From contig JAJRTX010000044.1 in NCBI GenBank assembly GCA_021545665.1, positions 1-7,677 on the forward strand: 7,677 nt of DNA, written 5' to 3'. A program made the translations under genes and the position numbers. Numbering within the stretch: the first letter of the stretch is position 1; every line of letters begins with the position of its first letter. Below the pieces are notes generated by a model. The model made no database searches. It had not been told where the DNA came from and saw only the letters and a program-made list of their open reading frames with translations. Of this stretch, positions 1 through 5,413 are shown one piece after another. This stretch comes from Zetaproteobacteria bacterium (GTDB lineage: Bacteria; Pseudomonadota; Zetaproteobacteria; Mariprofundales; Mariprofundaceae).

Positions 1-2
1 TA

Positions 3-245
3 TCCGGCCTGTTATTGCTGTTGGCTATTTTCTACTTCTGGTTGCGACAAGGTTGGAAATATGACTGGAACATCTCGATTTCATATCCATTGGTCGCTTT
101 GACAGGGGCTGGACTGATGATACACGGGCTATTTGCTCCAAGTATGGAAGAACATTTTTCGGGAGTGCTGGCTGCTTTATTGCTTGGGGTTGGCTTGTCT
201 GGTCAAGATGCTTCAAGCAGAAAAAAATATCTCCTGCAGAGATAA
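3..245 (+). CDS. C-terminal fragment of polytopic membrane protein, probably O-antigen ligase/polymerase family
   Basis: The reading frame is open from the left edge and ends at TAA 243-245, so only about 80 C-terminal residues are present and the start lies outside the window. The visible part is a hydrophobic segment ending in FYFWLRQGWK, a short polar loop, a second membrane segment (YPLVALTGAGLMIHGLF) and a third (FSGVLAALLLGVGL), then a short basic tail. This helix-loop pattern, with the APSMEEHF loop, resembles the C-terminus of Wzy/WaaL-type O-antigen ligase or polymerase proteins, which act in the inner membrane on lipid-linked glycan. A nucleotide-sugar dehydratase two genes downstream fits a surface-polysaccharide locus. 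The catalytic periplasmic loop is not in the window, so the family call rests on the tail and the context and is tentative. Other polytopic membrane proteins are possible. Confidence 0.5.
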   Translation, partial: SGLLLLLAIFYFWLRQGWKYDWNISISYPLVALTGAGLMIHGLFAPSMEEHFSGVLAALLLGVGLSGQDASSRKKYLLQR

Positions 246-257
246 TTTTTTTCTGCT
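216..257. terminator. A/T-rich hairpin over the stop codon of the membrane-protein gene, terminator-like
   Basis: The arm 216-233 (AGCAG, seven A, TATCTC) pairs with 239-257 (GAGATAA, seven T, CTGCT) around a CTGCA loop, with a single unpaired base. The T run is part of the right arm and the A run part of the left, so the structure reads as a terminator in both directions. The stop codon TAA 243-245 sits inside it. The GC-poor stem makes its efficiency uncertain. Confidence 0.5.
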
Positions 258-262
258 ATACT
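254..262 (+). promoter_or_regulatory. Possible extended -10 promoter for the comEA-like gene
   Basis: TGCTATACT is a good extended -10 element (TGn before TATACT). There is no recognisable -35 at the right distance, and the site overlaps the right arm of the hairpin at 216-257. If used, it would give a leader of about 190 nt before the ATG at 458. The stretch 263-446 shows no gene and no clear further signal. Confidence 0.25.
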
Positions 263-446
263 ATTTCCACTGCTATCGGAGGTTTTTTCGCCAGATAGTA
301 GAAATATCGAAAATACGCTGAAGGAGTCAGGGTATCCATACGGCTTAAGGATAGGTCGTCAAAATTATGCGCAGGAAGTGTCTGATTTTAGCTTTTGCAG
401 GCTGAATAAGTATATGGACATATCTATTCAGTATTTCCCTGGTTGT

Positions 447-452
447 GAGGAG
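447..452 (+). promoter_or_regulatory. Ribosome binding site fixing the comEA-like start
   Basis: GAGGAG lies five bases upstream of the ATG at 458. This is a near-consensus Shine-Dalgarno sequence at good spacing and supports this start. Confidence 0.75.
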
Positions 453-457
453 AAATT

Positions 458-778
458 ATGAGATTATTACAAATGTTTATATCGTTGATTGTGGTTATGT
501 TTATGGTCTCCGGCCCGGCATGGTCTGATGAAAAGGTGAATATCAATACCGCCACTGTTAAACAGCTTCAGAAAGTGGATGGGATCGGCAAGAAAACCGC
601 TGCCAAAATCGTTGCTTACCGAGAAGAGCATGGCGCATTTGGCAGTGTGGGTGAGCTGATTAAGGTCAAGGGTATTGGCAAGAAAATACTGAAAAAGGCG
701 AAAGATCAATTATCAGTGAATGATAAGGGTGATGGAAAAAGGGAAGATGATCATAACAAAGACAAGAAGGATCACTGA
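458..778 (+). CDS. comEA: Secreted helix-hairpin-helix protein, ComEA family
   Basis: A 106-residue protein. Residues 1-23 form a Sec-type signal peptide: a basic N-terminus (MR), the hydrophobic core LLQMFISLIVVMFMV and a probable cleavage after AWS before DEK. Residues 27-87 are a ComEA-type double helix-hairpin-helix domain: VNINTA opening, GIGKKTA at 42-48, AYREEHGAF in the middle and GIGKKIL at 72-78. This fold binds the DNA backbone without sequence specificity. The tail (88-106) is a run of Lys, Asp and His. ComEA proteins are periplasmic DNA receptors or ratchets in natural transformation. Stand-alone short forms like this are common in proteobacteria and not all are proven competence factors. 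The gene has its own Shine-Dalgarno sequence and is closed by a strong terminator, so it may be monocistronic. It sits between two polysaccharide genes without an obvious functional link. Confidence 0.85.
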   Translation: MRLLQMFISLIVVMFMVSGPAWSDEKVNINTATVKQLQKVDGIGKKTAAKIVAYREEHGAFGSVGELIKVKGIGKKILKKAKDQLSVNDKGDGKREDDHNKDKKDH

Positions 779-810
779 TATTCGATAAGCTTCCCAGTAC
801 GGTTGGTGTG

Positions 811-856
811 CAGGCGCGGCTTTTCTCAGCATAGAGATTGCCGTGCCTGTTTTTTT
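811..856 (+). terminator. Intrinsic terminator after the comEA-like gene
   Basis: The arms CAGGCGCGGC (811-820) and GCCGTGCCTG (840-849) form a 10-bp GC-rich stem with one G-U pair, followed directly by seven T (850-856). The 19-nt loop can add an inner TCTC/GAGA stem (824-827 with 834-837). This is a classical rho-independent terminator. It ends only seven bases before the start codon of the next gene. Confidence 0.85.
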
Positions 857-863
857 ATGAAGC

Positions 864-2753
864 ATGGCTGTCGTGAATAACTTCTTCTCTTTAAGAAATC
901 GCTGGCTGGTTTTTTCCCATGATCTTTTATGGGTGCCGGTGGCTATTTATCTGGCTTTCTGGTTACGCTTTAATCTGGGTGCTATCCCATCTGCCCATAT
1001 TCCTTCATTACAGTTGCTTATGCTACTGGCATTACCCATACAGATGGCGGCATTCTGGTTTTTCGGGCTATATCGGGGAATCTGGCGTTTTGCCTCCCTG
1101 CCTGATCTGTTGCGGATACTTAAAGCCGTATTTCTTGGTGTTCTATTTACTTTTGTGACCATGTTTATCTGGCAGCGACTGGTGAATATGCCGCGCTCGG
1201 TGCTATTACTCTACCCTGTAATTTTATCGCTGGGACTCGCAGGCTCCCGTATGTTTTATCGCTGGCTGAAGGATAGACATCTGAGTTTGTCTCCACATGA
1301 ACAGAAACGCGCATTGCTGATCGGGGCTGGACAGGCCGGAGAGTTGTTGGTGCGCGATCTTCTCAAATCCGGCCCTTATGAACCTGTGGGATTTCTGGAT
1401 GATGCAGGTGGAAGGCAGGGGCAGGAAATTCACGGTGTTCGCGTTATTGGCAGATTGGCCGACCTTGAAAATATTTTGCGGCGGCAGGATATTGAAGTTG
1501 TCCTGATTGCTATTCCTTCGGCTTCACATCAGATGATTCAATCGATTGTCCGGCAATGCCAACAACTTTCTGTTCCTTGCCGAACCTTGCCCAGTGTTGC
1601 GGATATGGCAGATGGGCGGGTAGAAGTCTCCCGTTTGCGCCAGGTTCAGATTGAAGATCTGCTTGGCCGTGATGTTGTCCGTATTGATCAGCCTGAAGTG
1701 GAGGGCTTGCTTGCCGGGAGTTGTATTTTGGTAACCGGGGCAGGGGGTTCGATTGGTTCCGAACTTTGTCGCCAGATTGTCAGGAATAAGCCCACTCGAC
1801 TTGTCCTTCTGGATCATGGGGAGTTCAATCTATATAGCATCGAACAGGAGATCAGGTCGGTTCTGCCACCGGATACAAAGCTCAATGGCGTGCTGGGCGA
1901 TATCCGCGATATCTCACGCATGGGCTGGGTTTTCGAGTATTTCAGACCCGAAGTGGTGTTTAATGCAGCGGCTTATAAACATGTGCCTCTGGTCGAAGAG
2001 AATCCAGCTGAAGGTGTGAAGACAAATATTTTCGGCACCTGTGGCATTGCTGATCTGGCGGCAGAGTTTGGTGTAAAGAAATTCTTGCAGGTATCCACCG
2101 ACAAGGCGGTTAATCCGACCAATGTGATGGGGGCAACCAAGCGTGCGGCGGAAATTTACTGTCAGAATCTTAATCGTCGCATGGGTAATACGGCATTTAT
2201 CACAACACGATTTGGTAATGTACTGGGTTCTGCCGGTTCGGTAGTGCCACTGTTTCGCAAGCAGATTGAGGCGGGGGGGCCGGTCACCGTTACCCATCCT
2301 GATATCACCCGTTATTTTATGACTATCCCCGAAGCGGTCAGTCTTATTTTGCAGGCAGGCAGCATGGGCAAAGGCGGTGAGATTTTCGTGCTGGATATGG
2401 GTGAGCCCGTGAAGATCATTGATCTGGCCGAGCAGATGATACGACTTACCGGTCTTGAACCGGGCAACGACATTGAGATTACATTCACCGGTTTAAGACC
2501 TGGTGAAAAACTTTATGAGGAATTATTCCACGAATCAGAAGCTCTGGGTGCGACAATACATCCGAAAATTATGCTTTCTGGAAGCAGAGAGATAGATTGG
2601 AGTGGAATGCAGCGAATGATGGATGAATTGCGTGATGCCTGTGGTAAGCGTGATGTACAACTTATTTATAACGAATTGAAACAACTTGTGCCCGAGGCGG
2701 ATTTCGTGCAATCACATAGGGATGAGAGCGCTGAAGAGTTCCTTGTCCCGTAG
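864..2753 (+). CDS. wbpM: Membrane-anchored nucleotide-sugar 4,6-dehydratase/epimerase (WbpM/CapD/FlaA1 family, long form)
   Basis: A 629-residue protein of the long WbpM/CapD type. About four membrane helices lie within residues 18-130, including the conserved-type AFWLRF at 31-36. A first Rossmann domain follows, with GAGQAGE at 154-160. The catalytic extended short-chain dehydrogenase domain has TGAGGSIGSE at 291-300 for NAD(P) binding, S411-TDK, M422 and K426 forming the Ser-Met-Lys set typical of this family in place of Ser-Tyr-Lys, and LRPGEKLYEEL at 544-554. Family members convert UDP-GlcNAc to the 4-keto-6-deoxy sugar at the inner membrane, feeding O-antigen or capsule synthesis. The ATG at 864 is the first possible start after an in-frame stop (858-860) and gives the expected N-terminus, but it has no good Shine-Dalgarno sequence and follows a terminator directly. 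The last codons (FLVP-stop) lie inside the palindromic element at 2741-2998, so the native C-terminus may have been altered. The exact sugar substrate is inferred. Confidence 0.93.
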   Translation: MAVVNNFFSLRNRWLVFSHDLLWVPVAIYLAFWLRFNLGAIPSAHIPSLQLLMLLALPIQMAAFWFFGLYRGIWRFASLPDLLRILKAVFLGVLFTFVTMFIWQRLVNMPRSVLLLYPVILSLGLAGSRMFYRWLKDRHLSLSPHEQKRALLIGAGQAGELLVRDLLKSGPYEPVGFLDDAGGRQGQEIHGVRVIGRLADLENILRRQDIEVVLIAIPSASHQMIQSIVRQCQQLSVPCRTLPSVADMADGRVEVSRLRQVQIEDLLGRDVVRIDQPEVEGLLAGSCILVTGAGGSIGSELCRQIVRNKPTRLVLLDHGEFNLYSIEQEIRSVLPPDTKLNGVLGDIRDISRMGWVFEYFRPEVVFNAAAYKHVPLVEENPAEGVKTNIFGTCGIADLAAEFGVKKFLQVSTDKAVNPTNVMGATKRAAEIYCQNLNRRMGNTAFITTRFGNVLGSAGSVVPLFRKQIEAGGPVTVTHPDITRYFMTIPEAVSLILQAGSMGKGGEIFVLDMGEPVKIIDLAEQMIRLTGLEPGNDIEITFTGLRPGEKLYEELFHESEALGATIHPKIMLSGSREIDWSGMQRMMDELRDACGKRDVQLIYNELKQLVPEADFVQSHRDESAEEFLVP

Positions 2754-2768
2754 AAAATTACACCATCA

Positions 2769-2867
2769 GCGAGTTCTGGCGGGATGTACGGCAAGGCTCG
2801 CAAGTGCGGGACTGGCTGTTGCCAATTCAAACGAGTGTAACGAAGCCGCCCGCCTGCCAGGACTCGC
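2769..2867. repeat. Internal stem-loop domain A of the palindromic element
   Basis: GCGAGTTCTGGC (2769-2780) pairs with GCCAGGACTCGC (2856-2867), 12 bp with one G-U pair. Further in, GCGGG, GGCT and GTTGC (within about 2806-2821) find approximate partners in GTAAC, AGCC and CCCGC (within about 2837-2852), giving an irregular long hairpin. Confidence 0.7.
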
Positions 2868-2876
2868 CCGAAGGGG

Positions 2877-2968
2877 GTCGCCCCAATGTGCCAGGGCAAG
2901 GCGCGTTCTGAAGCCAATGGCGTGCCCTTGGCAAGGAGCGCAACGCTGCATTGGCACATTGGGGCGAC
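2877..2968. repeat. Internal stem-loop domain B of the palindromic element
   Basis: GTCGCCCCAATGTGCCA (2877-2893) and its exact complement (2952-2968) form a perfect 17-bp stem. A smaller hairpin, AGGGCA (2893-2898) with TGCCCT (2923-2928), sits inside. No T run follows, so a terminator role is not evident. Confidence 0.8.
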
Positions 2969-2972
2969 TCTG

Positions 2973-5162
2973 ATGGTATGCTTTTCTACGGGACAAGGCA
3001 CTAGTTCACACATCACTGATCAAAATATCTCTGTAGAAGTCGCGGTATTTTCACCACTTCCCGGCAGTTTTACTTATCTCTGGCCGAAATCTCTGGGAAC
3101 ACCTGTAACCGCTATCCGTGTTCAGGTTCCATTCGGTAAAGGGATTCGTTTTGGTTTTGTTCTGGATGTTACGACTGTTTCTGATGAGAAGAAAACAGAG
3201 CTGAAATATATTATTGATCGACTGGATGAAACGCCATTGCTCAGGCAGGCGCGTATGAAATGGCTTGAGCGGGTAGAACGTTACTATCTTGCTTCACCCG
3301 GAGAACTCTGGAGAACGGCACTTGGCTGGGCACTGCAGGATGATCTGCGTCGCTTCCGTTGCTCTGATCCGGCGAAGCTCGCCGATGCCGATGTAATCGT
3401 TGGCAATATATTTACAACACGTGCAACGATCTCATTAAAAACAGTTCTGAAACGCGCTGCTGTTGAAGGGCACACCACGGGTGTCCGTTATGCTCTGTCC
3501 AGATCGGTTGCAGCAGGGCTCGTGCAGGAGGTCACTGCAAAGCTGTTTCAGTCTGAAGATCAGAAAAACAAGAGTGCTGTTGTTACTGCAACGGCAAGGC
3601 AGCAGCAGGCTATTGATGCGCTGATTGCTCATGCTGACACTTTTTCACCCTGTTTGTTGTTTGGTTGCACAGGATCGGGAAAAACTGAGGTCTACCTCCG
3701 GGCTGCGGAAACGATGGTAGCGAATGGCGGGCAGGTGCTGGTACTGGTACCGGAAATTGGACTCACACCCATGTGGCTTGCCCGGCTGACTTCCCGTTTT
3801 GATTGTGTCGCTATCTGGCACTCTGCCTTGAGCGGGCCTGAACGTCTGAAAGTGCGACAGCATCTGGATCGGGCTGATGTGTTAATCGGCACACGCTCTG
3901 CGCTGTTTCTGCCATTACCAAAGCTGTCAATGATCGTCGTCGATGAGGAACATGATGCCAGCTTTAAACAACAGGATGGCATGGCCTATTCGGCGCGTGA
4001 TATGGCCGTGTTGCTGGCACAGGAACTGAAAATACCGATTGTACTCGGTTCGGCTACCCCGAGCCTTGAGAGCTGGCGACAGGTTAAAGCAGGCCACTAT
4101 AAGCGGCTTGATTTGCCGGATCGGATTGCCTCCCATATTGCCCCTGTTCGTAGCGAAATTATAGATATGCGAGGTGTTGATTCACCACTCTCCGCTGCTT
4201 TGTTTGCAGCTATGCAGAAGAATCTGAAATGTGGTGATCAGTCAATTCTTTTTTTGAATCGGCGTGGTTATGCCCCGGCATTGCAGTGTACGGCTTGTGG
4301 TGATGTGCCGGACTGCCCGGCCTGTTCAATACGCCTTACTTTGCATCGCAGAGCTGGCCAGTTGCGTTGTCATACCTGTGGTTACCGGCGCAAGGTTCCA
4401 ACAAGCTGTGAATCGTGTGGCGAACATGCCTTTCTACCGCTGGGTGAGGGGATGGAGAAGCTGGAAGAGTGGTTGCAGGAGCAGTTGCCTGAGCTTCGTT
4501 TTGCACGTTTTGATCGTGATGTTATTACCAGCCATGCGCATCTTACCGATACACTTGCAGCATTTGAAACTGGAGAGCTTGATTGTTTGATCGGTACGCA
4601 AATGCTGGTCAAGGGGCACGACTTTCCCAATGTTACTTTGGTTGGTGTGGTCAATGCTGATCTCGGGGTAAGCTTGCCTGATTTCAGGGCAGGGGAGCGC
4701 TGGTGGCAGCAAATGACGCAAGTGACAGGCAGGGCAGGACGTGGGGAAAAACCGGGTCAAGTGATTATCCAGACGCGTTTGCCGGATGCATCATGGCTGG
4801 TACGAATATCTGAAGATCAGGCTGAAGCAACCTTGAATGAAGAGTTGCATTTACGTGAAACATTAAATTATCCTCCATTTTCGCGTTGGGTGCGCGTGGT
4901 GTTTTCAGCCACGAAAGCAGAACGGGCCAGTCTGGCAGCCAGAGGTTTTGCAGATCATTGTGCTATTCTGGATGGAGTTAAAATCAGTGGGGCTATGCCG
5001 TGTTCGATGGAACGGATCGCCGGTCGTTTTCGTTTTGAAGTATTATTGCGCGACCCGACGCGAAAAATACTGCCATGGAAACTTGAGTCAGTTCTCGCCC
5101 GATTGAAAACCCCTTCCGGCGTACGCATGCGGGTGGATGTCGATCCGCAAGATATGATGTAG
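2973..5162 (+). CDS. priA: PriA, primosomal replication-restart DNA helicase
   Basis: From ATG 2973 the product is 729 residues, close to the usual PriA length of about 730. PriA is a 3'-5' superfamily 2 helicase that recognises stalled forks and loads the replicative helicase through PriB/DnaT. An N-terminal 3'-DNA-binding domain (VAVFSPLPGSFTYLWP, about 23-38) is followed by Walker A GCTGSGKT at 231-238, DEEH at 324-327 and GSAT at 359-362. Eight zinc-binding cysteines lie at 439, 442, 448, 451, 466, 469, 479 and 482. Motif V is GTQMLVKGHDF at 541-551 and motif VI QVTGRAGRG at 583-591. All motifs look intact. Start choice is difficult: 2973 is the only ATG/GTG/TTG in frame near the conserved N-terminus, it lies inside the right arm of the palindromic element, has no clear Shine-Dalgarno sequence and adds about 15 residues unlike PriA. 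An in-frame ATG at 2886 lies deeper in the repeat and is less likely. Confidence 0.95.
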   Translation: MVCFSTGQGTSSHITDQNISVEVAVFSPLPGSFTYLWPKSLGTPVTAIRVQVPFGKGIRFGFVLDVTTVSDEKKTELKYIIDRLDETPLLRQARMKWLERVERYYLASPGELWRTALGWALQDDLRRFRCSDPAKLADADVIVGNIFTTRATISLKTVLKRAAVEGHTTGVRYALSRSVAAGLVQEVTAKLFQSEDQKNKSAVVTATARQQQAIDALIAHADTFSPCLLFGCTGSGKTEVYLRAAETMVANGGQVLVLVPEIGLTPMWLARLTSRFDCVAIWHSALSGPERLKVRQHLDRADVLIGTRSALFLPLPKLSMIVVDEEHDASFKQQDGMAYSARDMAVLLAQELKIPIVLGSATPSLESWRQVKAGHYKRLDLPDRIASHIAPVRSEIIDMRGVDSPLSAALFAAMQKNLKCGDQSILFLNRRGYAPALQCTACGDVPDCPACSIRLTLHRRAGQLRCHTCGYRRKVPTSCESCGEHAFLPLGEGMEKLEEWLQEQLPELRFARFDRDVITSHAHLTDTLAAFETGELDCLIGTQMLVKGHDFPNVTLVGVVNADLGVSLPDFRAGERWWQQMTQVTGRAGRGEKPGQVIIQTRLPDASWLVRISEDQAEATLNEELHLRETLNYPPFSRWVRVVFSATKAERASLAARGFADHCAILDGVKISGAMPCSMERIAGRFRFEVLLRDPTRKILPWKLESVLARLKTPSGVRMRVDVDPQDMM

Positions 5163-5247
5163 AAAATTATAGAATCCTATTGCTGGGTGACAGGAGTCAA
5201 GTGCCATTCGACTCTGGGCTCAATATTCGTTTCCATGGATTTGGAGG

Positions 5248-5276
5248 TTGACTTATGCTGTAGAAGTGTCTATAAA
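5248..5276 (+). promoter_or_regulatory. Sigma70-type promoter of the PAS-GGDEF-EAL gene
   Basis: A -35 TTGACT (5248-5253) and a -10 TATAAA (5271-5276) are separated by exactly 17 bases. Transcription would start near 5283, giving a leader of about 130 nt before the ATG at 5414. Confidence 0.65.
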
Positions 5277-5298
5277 AGCTACGGAATTAGTTAGAAAA

Positions 5299-5316
5299 GG
5301 ATCAACTTACTGATCC
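5299..5316 (+). promoter_or_regulatory. Small hairpin in the 5' leader
   Basis: GGATCA (5299-5304) pairs with TGATCC (5311-5316) around a six-base loop. It begins about 16 bases after the predicted transcription start. Confidence 0.4.
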
Positions 5317-5326
5317 GGAACGATTC

Positions 5327-5382
5327 AGTCTTGATTGAAGTTGGTTGATTTCCAGGCCATTTCAGGCTGTTGAATCAAGACT
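5327..5382 (+). promoter_or_regulatory. Long-range inverted repeat in the 5' leader
   Basis: AGTCTTGATT (5327-5336) and AATCAAGACT (5373-5382) are perfect 10-bp complements enclosing a 36-nt loop, 31 bases before the start codon. It could be an RNA structure affecting translation or an operator for a dimeric regulator. It does not match the c-di-GMP riboswitch consensus I know (GEMM). Confidence 0.45.
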
Positions 5383-5402
5383 AAATCGTGCTGGAGCTAT
5401 AA

Positions 5403-5408
5403 AGAGGA
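5403..5408 (+). promoter_or_regulatory. Ribosome binding site deciding the ATG 5414 start
   Basis: AGAGGA lies five bases before ATG 5414. The alternative in-frame TTG at 5345 lies within the loop of the leader inverted repeat and has no such site. Confidence 0.65.
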
Positions 5409-5413
5409 CGGCT

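Larger units (their letters stand above)
2741..2998. repeat. 258-bp compound palindromic element with 29-bp terminal inverted repeats (MITE/REP-like)
   Basis: The ends 2741-2769 and 2970-2998 are inverted repeats identical at 26 of 29 positions, and a further AGT/ACT match lies just outside. Between them are two stem-loop domains (2769-2867 and 2877-2968), so the whole folds as a branched, cloverleaf-like palindrome. No convincing gene lies within. The organisation suggests a non-autonomous mobile or repetitive element (MITE or BIME type) inserted at the junction of two genes. AGTTC occurs at 2737-2741 and 3003-3007 but is not placed symmetrically against the arms, so it is only a weak target-duplication candidate. 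I do not recognise a named family. The GC-rich interior differs from the neighbouring genes. Confidence 0.8.

Noticed and set aside
1914..2297. Long minus-strand open frame opposite the dehydratase
   Set aside because: It is antisense to the conserved catalytic domain and shows no recognisable protein similarity.
2886..2972. Upstream in-frame ATG (2886) as the priA start, giving a 758-residue protein
   Set aside because: The extra 29 residues are read entirely from the palindromic repeat, show no PriA similarity and have no ribosome binding site. ATG 2973 is closer to the family length.
2754..2998. CRISPR-like or attC-like array in the dehydratase-priA gap
   Set aside because: There are no regularly spaced direct repeats. 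The structure is nested inverted repeats only, and no integrase or Cas gene is nearby.
5188..5216. GAGTC/GACTC inverted repeat after priA as a terminator
   Set aside because: The stem is only five pairs with mismatches around it and has no T run.
5243..5263. Two-codon mini-ORF (ATG CTG TAG) behind GGAGG
   Set aside because: It overlaps the -35 and spacer of the predicted promoter, so it would not be transcribed from it. Probably coincidence.
5345..5413. TTG at 5345 as the start of the PAS-GGDEF-EAL gene
   Set aside because: It lies inside the loop of the leader inverted repeat, lacks a Shine-Dalgarno sequence, and ATG 5414 has AGAGGA at good spacing.
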